A stretch of DNA of 64,000 bases from Nakamurella silvestris (lineage in GTDB: Bacteria > Actinomycetota > Actinomycetes > Mycobacteriales > Nakamurellaceae), in assembly GCA_003576535.1 (NCBI GenBank), contig QXCQ01000081.1, positions 5,649-69,648 of the forward strand. The letters are read 5' to 3'. This document shows, piece by piece, positions 55,770 to 63,394 of the stretch. Below the pieces are notes generated by a model. The model had not been told where the DNA came from. It made no database searches and saw nothing but the letters and a program-made list of their open reading frames with translations. The first letter of the stretch is position 1; each line of letters opens with the position of its first letter. The translations under genes and the position numbers were made by a program.

Positions 55770-55820
55770 CGCGAGTGGACCTTCACACCCCAGAATCTGA
55801 GGTGTGAAGGTCCACTCGCG
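55770..55820. repeat. R4 single hairpin, locus 3
   Basis: A perfect 20-bp inverted repeat (CGCGAGTGGACCTTCACACC 55770-55789 with 55801-55820, 11-nt loop) of the same type as the R4 arrays. It covers the last codons and stop of the LacI-family gene. Confidence 0.93.
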
Positions 55821-56817
55821 GGGGCGCGACGGAGCCGCGCATCTGCGGGGTGGCGGTGAGGACCTTCTTCCTGGTCCGCTTGCCGGTCCCGATGCCGTTG
55901 ACGGTCCGTTCGACCACGGCAGCAACGAGCTCGTCCACCGGCCAACGGTAGCTCGACAGCGGGGGAGTGAGGATCCGGGACATCGGACGGTCGTCGAAGC
56001 CGATGACCGAGATGTCCTGCGGCACCGAGAGTCCGAGATCGTGGGCGGCGGCGTACACCCCGTAGGCGATGGAGTCGGCCAGGCACAGGAAGGCCGTCGG
56101 GCGGTCCGGGCCGGTCAGGATGCCGTGCACCACCGCGGCCGAGCTCTCCAGGTCGTGCGAGGCCGTGCACAGTGTCACCGAGACCCCGAGTTCGGTGGCC
56201 AGGGATTTGACCACCACCTCGGCCGGTCGGTCGGGGGTGGCCAGGCCGCTGGGGGTGAGCACAGTGATCCGTCGATGCCCGGCGGCGGCGAGCCGGTTCA
56301 ACGCGTCGGTGACCCCGCCGGCATTGTCGTAGACCACCTCGGCGGCGGTCGGGGCCTTGGGCAGGCTGTCGCCGATCGAGACCAGGACGGTCTGGGCGGC
56401 GATCGTGTTCCAGTGCCGGGCGCGCGGGTCGACCGGCAGCACGATCAGGGCGTCCACCCGCTGGTCCACCAGTCGCTGGGCCAGTGTCTCTTCCAGCAGT
56501 GGATCGTTGGCCGCATCCACCACCAGCGCGTTCAGCTCGACGTCGAGCAGGCCCCGCCCGATCGCGGTGGCGACCGTCTGCTGCCAGGCGTCCTCCTGGG
56601 ACCCGCAGAGGACACCGACGTAGCCGGAACGCCCGGAGGCCAGGGCCCGGGCGATCGGGTCGGCCTGGTACCCGAGATCCTTGGCCGCTGCCTGGACCCG
56701 CTGCTGGGTGGCGACGGGAACGTGCAGGCCACGCAGGGCGTAGGACACCGTGGCCGAGGACAGTCCGGTGGCATCGGCGATGTCGCGCAGCGTAGGGCGA
56801 CGTGGACGGTCGGACAT
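55783..56817 (-). CDS. LacI-family regulator
   Basis: The 344-aa protein has the LacI HTH (TLRDIADATGLSSATVSYAL, residues 9-28), the hinge (LGYQADPIARAL) and a periplasmic-binding-fold effector domain. The final residues (PPRVDLHTSDSGV) are encoded by the R4 palindrome and probably replace the native end. It is divergent from the amidohydrolase operon, which carries a LacI-type palindrome (GTGAAGCGCTTCAC) in its promoter, so it likely represses that operon. The effector is unknown, possibly the catabolic substrate. Confidence 0.9.
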   Translation of the reverse strand: MSDRPRRPTLRDIADATGLSSATVSYALRGLHVPVATQQRVQAAAKDLGYQADPIARALASGRSGYVGVLCGSQEDAWQQTVATAIGRGLLDVELNALVVDAANDPLLEETLAQRLVDQRVDALIVLPVDPRARHWNTIAAQTVLVSIGDSLPKAPTAAEVVYDNAGGVTDALNRLAAAGHRRITVLTPSGLATPDRPAEVVVKSLATELGVSVTLCTASHDLESSAAVVHGILTGPDRPTAFLCLADSIAYGVYAAAHDLGLSVPQDISVIGFDDRPMSRILTPPLSSYRWPVDELVAAVVERTVNGIGTGKRTRKKVLTATPQMRGSVAPPRVDLHTSDSGV

Positions 56818-56963
56818 CTGGCAAGACTAGCCGGGGGGACCGACAGTGACCGGAGGCTCACCAGTAGTTGACTGGTTTGATCGGGATTGACAGGATTGGC
56901 CGCCGCCGATAGCGTGGGCGGTGCGGTCGGTTCCCGACCGCCGACGACCTTGAGGAAACGACA

Positions 56964-57068
56964 GTGGACGTGAACCAGCGAATGTGTCCGGCCGAGGCCG
57001 GCCCGCGCGCTTTCACGCGTCGTCATGTCGATCTCGGTCGCACCTGCAGCGCCATCTGTTGTCGCTGA
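56964..57068 (+). CDS. Cys-rich leader peptide
   Basis: A 34-codon ORF from the GTG at 56964 (GAGGAAAC upstream; ATG at 56982 possible) ends TRRHVDLGRTCSAICCR. The RRH(I/V)DLxR...SAxCRR ending is the pattern of actinobacterial putative leader peptides ahead of sulfur-metabolism genes, where Cys codons are thought to sense Cys-tRNA supply. Three of the last seven residues are Cys. It lies 163 bp before the amidohydrolase-cysteine dioxygenase operon. Confidence 0.82.
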   Translation: MDVNQRMCPAEAGPRAFTRRHVDLGRTCSAICCR

Positions 57069-57167
57069 CCTTCGTCGCAGGCACCAGCTCGCAGGCTCTC
57101 TCTCCCGCCGCCGTCATTTCGTCGGCGTTACCGCGGGTGAACCCATCGTCAACATCTTCGCCGCTGC

Positions 57168-57196
57168 TTGACAAGGCAATCGGTGAAGCGCTTCAC
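57168..57196 (+). promoter_or_regulatory. Promoter element and LacI-type operator
   Basis: TTGACA (57168-57173) looks like a -35 box. It is followed by the perfect 14-bp palindrome GTGAAGCGCTTCAC (57183-57196) with the central CG typical of LacI-family sites, in the position to block transcription. A strong AAGGAAGGAGG ribosome-binding site follows before the amidohydrolase ATG. Confidence 0.7.
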
Positions 57197-57231
57197 TGAA
57201 GCGCATCACCCCAGGAAGGAAGGAGGACCGG

Positions 57232-58221
57232 ATGTCCCCGACCCTCACCGAAAGACCGCCGGTCCCCGCACCGACGACCGCCACCACGGCAACCGCCGCG
57301 GCGGCCCTTGCGGACCCCGGGCAGACCGCACCCGGTGTCGTCGACGTGCACCAGCACCTGTGGCCGGCCGAGTTCATCGATCTGCTCCGCAGTCGCACCG
57401 GGGACGTCCGGCTCGACGGCTGGACGCTGCACCTGCCGGGGGAGGCCCCGTACGAGGTCGATCCGGCAGATCATGACGTCACCGGGCGACTGGCGATCAC
57501 CCAGGACTGCTCCCAGGTGCTGTTGAGCATGTCCAGTGCCCTGTCCATCGAAACCATGGATCCCGCCGAGGCAGCGCCCCTGCTCGACGCCTGGGACCGC
57601 GGGTTGGCGGCCCTGCCGTCCAGATTCCGGTCCTGGCTGACGATCAACCTGGTGGAACCCGACCTCGACGACCTGGCCGCGCGGTTGGCCGCCGGAGCGG
57701 TCGGCCTGCAGGTCCCGGCGACCAGCCTGACCTCCCCGGCGGCGATCTCCCAGCTGGCCGGTGTGCTCGAGGTCGTTCAGGCGCACGACAAGCCGGTCTT
57801 CGTCCACCCGGGCCCGGTGTCGGCCCGCGCCGAGGATCTTCCGCCGTGGTGGCCGGCCGTCGTCGACTACCCGGCCCAGCTGCAGGCCGCCTGGTGGGCC
57901 TGGGAGGCGGTCGGTCGTTCGCTGCTGCCGACTTTGCGGATCTGCTTCGCCGCGGCCGCGGGACTTGCCCCGGTGCACCACGAGAGATTCGCCCAGCGCG
58001 GCGGTCACCAGCTGCGGATGGATCCGTTGACCTTCGTCGACACCTCCAGCTACGGCAAACGTGGTCTCGACAGCATCATCCGGGTGCTTGGTATCGATCC
58101 GATCGTGCACGGGAGCGACAGGCCCTACGCCGAACCCACCGAACTCGATCTGGGACCTGCTGCCTCCCATGCCATTCGCGTCTCCAATCCACGACGACTC
58201 CTCGAAGGAGGCCAGCCATGA
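57232..58221 (+). CDS. Amidohydrolase-family enzyme
   Basis: The 329-aa TIM-barrel metal enzyme is of the amidohydrolase-2 (ACMSD-like) type: DVHQHLWP (metal DXHXH, about residue 38), KPVFVHPGP, a Trp-rich middle, APVHHERF, and the terminal metal Asp in IVHGSDRPYAEP. The substrate is unknown. It starts a two-gene operon with a cysteine-dioxygenase-like cupin (ATGA overlap), behind a Cys leader peptide and a LacI operator, so a role in breakdown of a sulfur compound is likely (inference). Confidence 0.85.
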   Translation: MSPTLTERPPVPAPTTATTATAAAALADPGQTAPGVVDVHQHLWPAEFIDLLRSRTGDVRLDGWTLHLPGEAPYEVDPADHDVTGRLAITQDCSQVLLSMSSALSIETMDPAEAAPLLDAWDRGLAALPSRFRSWLTINLVEPDLDDLAARLAAGAVGLQVPATSLTSPAAISQLAGVLEVVQAHDKPVFVHPGPVSARAEDLPPWWPAVVDYPAQLQAAWWAWEAVGRSLLPTLRICFAAAAGLAPVHHERFAQRGGHQLRMDPLTFVDTSSYGKRGLDSIIRVLGIDPIVHGSDRPYAEPTELDLGPAASHAIRVSNPRRLLEGGQP

Positions 58222-58922
58222 CCAATCTCCTTGACGCCACCGCTCTCGACCCGGCGGCCCGTACCCCCACCGCCGCTGCTGTTCCCGACACCGTCACGGC
58301 CGCGCGGCCGCTCGTTCAGGTCACCACCCTGGTGGAGGACCCGGTCGCGCAGATCATCACCGCCCCGGCCGTCGGTGGTGTGCCCGCCGAGCTGGCAAGC
58401 GACATCGCCGACCTCCCGGGTGAACTCAGTCTGACGAACCTGCCCGGGCGCGATCTCGACCAGGACGAACTCCTCGAGCTGGCCGCCTCCATCGCCGCCG
58501 ACGAATCCCAGTGGCGGCAGCATGTCGCCTTCTCCGATGACGAGCGGCACTACGTGAGCCTGCACCGCGACACCCATGTGGATGTCTGGGTGCTGTGCTG
58601 GACCCCGGAGAACGACACCGGTTGGCACGACCACGATGTGTCCTCCGGCGCGGTGGCCGTCACCGAAGGGTGCCTGACGGAGCACAATCTGGCCATCGGC
58701 GCGCCGAGCCTGGCCACCGAGGTCCCGGCCGGCAAGGCCTACAGCTTCGGTCCCGAGCACATCCACCGGCTGACCGGACGGGACAAGGGCAGTGTCTCCA
58801 TCCACGCCTACTCCCCGCCGTTGTGGCGGATGGGCCAGTACGCGGTGAGCGCCGGCGGCATGCTGCGCCGCAAGTCCGTCTCCTACGCCGACGAGCTGCG
58901 CCCGCTCGACGACATGATCTGA
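58218..58922 (+). CDS. Cysteine-dioxygenase-like cupin
   Basis: The 234-aa protein has a 70-residue N-terminal extension and a cupin with the iron-binding WHDHD pair (about residues 136-140) and a third His in FGPEHIHRLTG (about 178-188), as in thiol dioxygenases of the cysteine dioxygenase family. These enzymes oxidise the thiol of cysteine, 3-mercaptopropionate or similar compounds to the sulfinate. Which thiol is used is not visible. It overlaps the amidohydrolase gene by 4 bp. It is convergent with the lyase gene. Confidence 0.85.
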   Translation: MTNLLDATALDPAARTPTAAAVPDTVTAARPLVQVTTLVEDPVAQIITAPAVGGVPAELASDIADLPGELSLTNLPGRDLDQDELLELAASIAADESQWRQHVAFSDDERHYVSLHRDTHVDVWVLCWTPENDTGWHDHDVSSGAVAVTEGCLTEHNLAIGAPSLATEVPAGKAYSFGPEHIHRLTGRDKGSVSIHAYSPPLWRMGQYAVSAGGMLRRKSVSYADELRPLDDMI

Positions 58923-58964
58923 GAACCACTCGATCTCCACGAACTCGGCTTCTGCGGAGGCCGG

Positions 58965-60434
58965 TCAGATCAGCGCCGCCAGCGCGGGCAACAACCCGCC
59001 GGCGGCGCTGATCTCGTTGCTCAGGTCGTGATCCTGCGGGTCGACGGGCAGGCTGGCGCACAGCTCGAGGGCCCTTGCCAGTAAAGGGTTCTCGGTGCTC
59101 AGTCCGGCCAGGGTGACGGCTCGGTGGGCGCACAGCAGCTCACAGGCCAGCAACACCCGGAACGGTTCGACGATGTCGAGCAGGGAGGTTGCGGCCAGGG
59201 AGGCGAAACTGGCGTCCTCCTCCACCCCGCGGGAGAGCACCACGGTCTGGAGGGCGGCCGGCGTGGCCGCCGCCCGGATCCGGCCGAGGGCGCTGGCCGC
59301 AACGTATTCCACCACCATCACCCCGGACCGGCCCGCGGTCCCGTCGGACAGGAAGGCCGGCAGGCCCGTCAGCACGGGGTCGATCAGGGCTGCGAGCCGC
59401 GCCGAGATCAGCTGGGCGGAGCCCGCGATGCCGATGGCGGCCGAATCCGCTGCCAGGGCGAGGTAGCTGGCGTGGAAGGCGCCGTGGTGGGCGATCTCGC
59501 CCGCCATCTCCGCCGCGGCCGCCTCGGTCGGTCCGGAAGCAGTGGGAGCTGCTGCGAGAACCGGGTTCTCGGCCGGCGCGTTGGCCATGCCCCGCACCAC
59601 ACAGGCGAGGTTCGTCAGCGCGTCGAGGCAGGAACCATGGGCCTGCGGAACGGTGCGTACCCCGAACGGGTCCTGGATCCGGCGTGGCGCGGGCGACCCG
59701 GCGGTCAGCGCCCGGAGCGCTCGGCAGCAGGTCGCGGCCCCGGGGAAGGGGGTCGCCCGTTCGACCACCCCGGCGAACGCCTCGTCGTTGCCACCGAGGG
59801 CGGTGAAGGTCAGTGCGGTGGTCACCAGATAGGCCCGGCACAACATCTCGAGGTCGGCCAGCGCCAGCGCGGCGTCACCGATCACCCCGGCATTGCTCGA
59901 CAGGAACGGCAGCACGTCGTGGGTGCCGAAGGCCCACCGCCGCCGGAGGGGGCCGGAGGTGGGTGATTCGCCCTGCAGGGCCAGACCGGCGGTGGCCAGG
60001 GCGGACAGGTCGCCGGTGCCGACGCTGCCGTACTCCCCGATGGCGGTGGGCAGCGTGTCGTCGATCAGCATCGCCTCCAGGCTCTCCGCCAGCCCGAGGG
60101 TGGCCCCGCTGCCCCCGGCCGCCAGCTGGTTGAGCCGGACGACAAGCATCGCCCTGACCCGCTCCGGGCTGCGGACCGGTCCGGCGGTCGTGGCGTGGGA
60201 GCGCAACAGGGCAAGGGCATGCGCACCCGGGTCGGTCACGGAGAGCTGACGATTCGCGCCGACCCCGGTCGAACGGCCGTAGACAGGTCTCTCGGCAGAG
60301 GCGCGGACGGCCCAGTCGTGGGACCTCAGGATCCGCTCGCGGGCCCCGGCCGTCAGCCGGGGGGTGTCCCGGGCGCGGGCCAACAGGGCGATGGTCGCCG
60401 GGTCGAGGGTGGTGCCGTCGAGATCGACCGCCAC
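58965..60434 (-). CDS. Histidine-ammonia-lyase homologue without the MIO triad
   Basis: The 489-aa protein has the HAL/PAL fold pattern: Tyr52 in VYGRSTGVGANR (HAL Tyr53), NQLAAGGSGA, and the C-terminal GLPAFLSDGTAGRSGVMVVEY. The HAL signature GSVGASGDLAPLA reads GSVGTGDLSALA here (from residue 136): the Ala-Ser-Gly that cyclises to the MIO cofactor is replaced by a shorter Gly-Thr-Gly. Either an unusual MIO forms or catalysis is MIO-free, as in betaine-eliminating relatives such as ergothionase. The GTG at 60434 has AAGGGGG; an ATG at 60473 lacks a site. It is divergent from the IclR gene. Confidence 0.85.
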   Translation of the reverse strand: MAVDLDGTTLDPATIALLARARDTPRLTAGARERILRSHDWAVRASAERPVYGRSTGVGANRQLSVTDPGAHALALLRSHATTAGPVRSPERVRAMLVVRLNQLAAGGSGATLGLAESLEAMLIDDTLPTAIGEYGSVGTGDLSALATAGLALQGESPTSGPLRRRWAFGTHDVLPFLSSNAGVIGDAALALADLEMLCRAYLVTTALTFTALGGNDEAFAGVVERATPFPGAATCCRALRALTAGSPAPRRIQDPFGVRTVPQAHGSCLDALTNLACVVRGMANAPAENPVLAAAPTASGPTEAAAAEMAGEIAHHGAFHASYLALAADSAAIGIAGSAQLISARLAALIDPVLTGLPAFLSDGTAGRSGVMVVEYVAASALGRIRAAATPAALQTVVLSRGVEEDASFASLAATSLLDIVEPFRVLLACELLCAHRAVTLAGLSTENPLLARALELCASLPVDPQDHDLSNEISAAGGLLPALAALI

Positions 60435-60676
60435 GGGTCGCCCCCTTCTGCTGGGCCGATACCGGCAGGTCATCGCCGGTTCGTCGACCGGTGTGACAGC
60501 GCGGGCGGGATTTCGCCCCGGTTTCGGAAAGGTCTCAAGTCTGTTGAAACTGGACCGAAATAGTCAAGATCGGGCCGAATCGGTGTCAGTATGTCACCGG
60601 ACGAAAACGTACTTCCGGTTGATGGCACCCACGCCGCCGACCGTCATCGACGTCGAGCCGGTCAGGGGGACACGGC

Positions 60677-61420
60677 ATGACCAGCGCCACCGCTCCGACC
60701 GCCCCTGTCGCCTCGGCTGCGCCGGCCGCCCTCGGGGCATCCGGCGACCGCGTCCCGGAGAGCACGTCGACCAGGACCGTCGACCGTGCCCTCGACCTGT
60801 TGGCGCAGGTCTGCGCCGCACCGTCGATCTCGCTGAGCGAGTGCGCGCGCCGGGCGGACCTGCCTACCAGTACGGCCCTTCGCCTCCTGCGCACGCTGGA
60901 ACGGAGCCAGTTCGTCACCCGCGCCGCGGACGGCAACTACACGGCGGGCACCCGGCTGATCCACCTCGGGGTGACGGCCCTCAGCCGTGAATCCGTGGTC
61001 CCGCTCGCCGCCCCGGCTCTCCACCGGCTGGTCGGCACCAGCGGAGAGACCGCCTACGTCAGCATTCCGGGTCCGGCCGGCACCGCCCTGTACGCGGGCA
61101 TGGTCGAGGGCACCCATCCGGTCCGGCACGCCGGATGGGTGGGGCGGACCATCCCGGTCGACGGGACCGCCGTCGGTGCCGCCCTGTCGGGCCGCCTCCG
61201 GGGGGAGCAGTACGTCGCCGTCCGGTCCGCCGTCGAACCCGAGGTCACCGCCATCGCCGCACCGATCCGCGGTCACGCGGGGATAGTCGGTGCCCTGAGC
61301 CTGGTCGGGCCGACCCATCGGATGGATGATTCGACCATCCCGCTCTACGGCGCGGCCATCGCCCTGGAGGCCGCAGGTCTGACCAGGGCCCTCGGTGGCG
61401 CGACGCCGGCGGAGGTATGA
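60677..61420 (+). CDS. IclR-family regulator
   Basis: The 247-aa protein has an N-terminal winged HTH (about residues 30-90, STRTVDRALDLLAQVCAAPS, then DLPTSTALRLLRTLERSQFV) and a C-terminal IclR effector domain (GTALYAGMVEG, HAGIVGALSLVGP). IclR proteins often control degradation of small organic acids and amino acids. It is divergent from the HAL-like lyase across a 242-bp gap with TTTCGG/CCGAAA half-sites (60522-60527, 60555-60560), and upstream of the ABC importer, so it may control both. The ATG at 60677 follows AGGGGGACACGGC. Confidence 0.9.
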   Translation: MTSATAPTAPVASAAPAALGASGDRVPESTSTRTVDRALDLLAQVCAAPSISLSECARRADLPTSTALRLLRTLERSQFVTRAADGNYTAGTRLIHLGVTALSRESVVPLAAPALHRLVGTSGETAYVSIPGPAGTALYAGMVEGTHPVRHAGWVGRTIPVDGTAVGAALSGRLRGEQYVAVRSAVEPEVTAIAAPIRGHAGIVGALSLVGPTHRMDDSTIPLYGAAIALEAAGLTRALGGATPAEV

Positions 61421-61583
61421 CGATGGTCGATCGCGGGAACCATCGGATCGGCGAGTTCTGCGCTGTGCGGGTGCCGGGGCGTCCGTACGGCCCCCGACCT
61501 GCACTTTCAACACGCCGATCGCAGACTGTCGTACCTCGATGGTCGACTGTCCGGGTATCACCGTCAAGGAGGCAGCGCCACCG

Positions 61584-62699
61584 ATGATCAAGTTCGAATC
61601 AGTGACCAAGCGGTACCCCGACGGGACCGTCGCCGTGAACGGCCTCGACCTGGTGGCGCCGTCGGGGCAGATCACCGTGCTCGTCGGTCCCTCCGGCTGC
61701 GGGAAGACGACCTCGCTGCGGATGATCAACCGGATGATCGAACCCACCTCGGGCCGGATCTGGCTGGACGAGACGGACACCGGCACCGTCTCCACCTCGA
61801 AACTGCGGCGCGGGATCGGGTACGTCATCCAGCACGCCGGTCTGTTCCCGCACCGCACCATCGTCGACAACGTGGCGACCGTGCCCCTGATGCTGGGGGT
61901 CGACAAGAAGACGGCCCGCGCCCAGGCGATGGACCTGCTGGTCCGGGTCGGCCTGGACCCGGCCTTCGCCAAGCGTTACCCGGCCCAGCTCTCCGGCGGC
62001 CAACAGCAACGGGTCGGGGTGGCTCGTGCCCTGGCCGCCGATCCGCCGGTGATGTTGATGGACGAACCCTTCAGCGCGGTGGACCCGGTGGTCCGGGCCC
62101 AGCTGCACGAGGAGTTCCTCCGGCTGCAGCAGGACCTGGGCAAGACGATCGTGCTGGTCACCCACGACATCGACGAGGCCGTGAAACTCGGCGACCAGAT
62201 CGCGGTGCTGCGGGTCGGGGGCACCCTGGCCCAGCTGGCCACACCCGCGGATCTGCTGGCCCGGCCCGCGGACGATTTCGTCGCCGGCTTCGTCGGGCGG
62301 GACCGCGGCTACCGCAGCCTCGGATTCGCCGATGCCGGCGACCTGCCCACCCGGAAGGAAGTGACGGTGCGGCTGGGCAGCGACTTCGCCGCTGCGGCCG
62401 CGCTCGCCGAGGACGGCTGGGTCCTGGCCATCGGTGACGCCGGTGAACCCCTCGGCTGGCTGGACGCCTCCCACCCGGGCACCGGCCCGATCGGACCGCA
62501 GCACCTGCACCGGGGCGGCACCGTCGCGACCGAGGGCGGGTCCCTGCGGGCGGCTCTGGACGCGGCGCTCTCCGCGCCCTCCGGACGCGGCGTCCTGGTC
62601 CGCGAGGACAACACCCTGCTCGGTACCGTCACGGCGAGCGAGGTGGTGGCGCGCATCGAGGAGCGGGCCGCCGCCGAGCGGATCGAGGCGGCCCGATGA
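61584..62699 (+). CDS. Betaine/choline-type ABC transporter ATPase
   Basis: The 371-aa ATPase of the OpuCA/ProV group has Walker A (GPSGCGKTT, about residue 37), the Q-loop QHAGLFPH, the signature LSGGQQQRVGVARAL and Walker B VMLMDEPFSAVDP. Its C-terminal region (about 245-360) resembles CBS-type regulatory domains (GVLVREDNTLLGTVTASEVV). The group imports quaternary amines such as glycine betaine, choline and ergothioneine. The ATG at 61584 follows AAGGAGG, and the gene overlaps the first permease by 4 bp. Confidence 0.92.
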   Translation: MIKFESVTKRYPDGTVAVNGLDLVAPSGQITVLVGPSGCGKTTSLRMINRMIEPTSGRIWLDETDTGTVSTSKLRRGIGYVIQHAGLFPHRTIVDNVATVPLMLGVDKKTARAQAMDLLVRVGLDPAFAKRYPAQLSGGQQQRVGVARALAADPPVMLMDEPFSAVDPVVRAQLHEEFLRLQQDLGKTIVLVTHDIDEAVKLGDQIAVLRVGGTLAQLATPADLLARPADDFVAGFVGRDRGYRSLGFADAGDLPTRKEVTVRLGSDFAAAAALAEDGWVLAIGDAGEPLGWLDASHPGTGPIGPQHLHRGGTVATEGGSLRAALDAALSAPSGRGVLVREDNTLLGTVTASEVVARIEERAAAERIEAAR

Positions 62700-63394
62700 G
62701 TTCCCCGCCGGTGGGTTACCTGGCGGCGCCGGACCAGCCCTGGAACGTCCAGCACTACCTGGACGGCAAGGTCGGTTACGTCCTCGGTCTGCTCTGGCAG
62801 CACCTGTGGCTCTCGGTGCTGCCGGTGGTGATCGGCCTGATCATCGCCCTGCCGATCGGGTACGCGGCCAAACGGTTCAAGTGGACCTACACGCCGCTGG
62901 TCACCATCTCCGGGCTGCTGTACACGATCCCCTCCCTCGCCCTGTTCGTGGTGATCCCGAGTGTGATCGGCACCCAGATCCTCGACCCGATCAACGTGGT
63001 CATCCCGCTGACCATCTACACCATCGCCCTGATGGTCCGGGTCATCGCCGACGGTCTGCGCTCGGTCGACGAGACGGTGCTGCAGGCCGCGTCGGCGATG
63101 GGCTACTCCCGGTTCCAACGCCTGCTCAAGGTGGAACTGCCGATCGCGATCCCGGTCATCGGGGCCGGCCTCCGGGTGGCGGTGGTGGCCAACGTCGGCA
63201 TGGTCGCGGTGGCCGCGGTGATCGGTGTGCCGCAGCTGGGCACGCTGTTCAGCTACGGCAAGGACCTGTTCTACTACGCCCCGATCGTCGTCGGCCTGGT
63301 CCTGTCGGTGGCGCTGGCCTTCGCCCTCGACCTGCTGATCGTGCTGGCGGTCAGGGCGCTCACCCCGTGGCGGAAGGCGGTGGCGGCGCGATGA
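62696..63394 (+). CDS. Betaine/choline-type ABC permease 1
   Basis: The 232-aa inner-membrane permease has five or six helices and the binding-protein-dependent transport EAA-like loop AASAMGYSRFQRLLKVELPIAIPV. The pattern IALPIGYAAKRF...LLYTIPSLALFVVIP is that of OpuCB/ProW-type permeases for quaternary amines. ATGA overlaps with the ATPase upstream and permease 2 downstream make one operon. Confidence 0.92.
   Translation: MSSPPVGYLAAPDQPWNVQHYLDGKVGYVLGLLWQHLWLSVLPVVIGLIIALPIGYAAKRFKWTYTPLVTISGLLYTIPSLALFVVIPSVIGTQILDPINVVIPLTIYTIALMVRVIADGLRSVDETVLQAASAMGYSRFQRLLKVELPIAIPVIGAGLRVAVVANVGMVAVAAVIGVPQLGTLFSYGKDLFYYAPIVVGLVLSVALAFALDLLIVLAVRALTPWRKAVAAR

Noticed and set aside
61421-61583. A second leader peptide between the IclR gene and the ABC ATPase
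   Set aside because: The open frame there has no stop at a leader-like length, no run of regulatory codons and no terminator hairpin.
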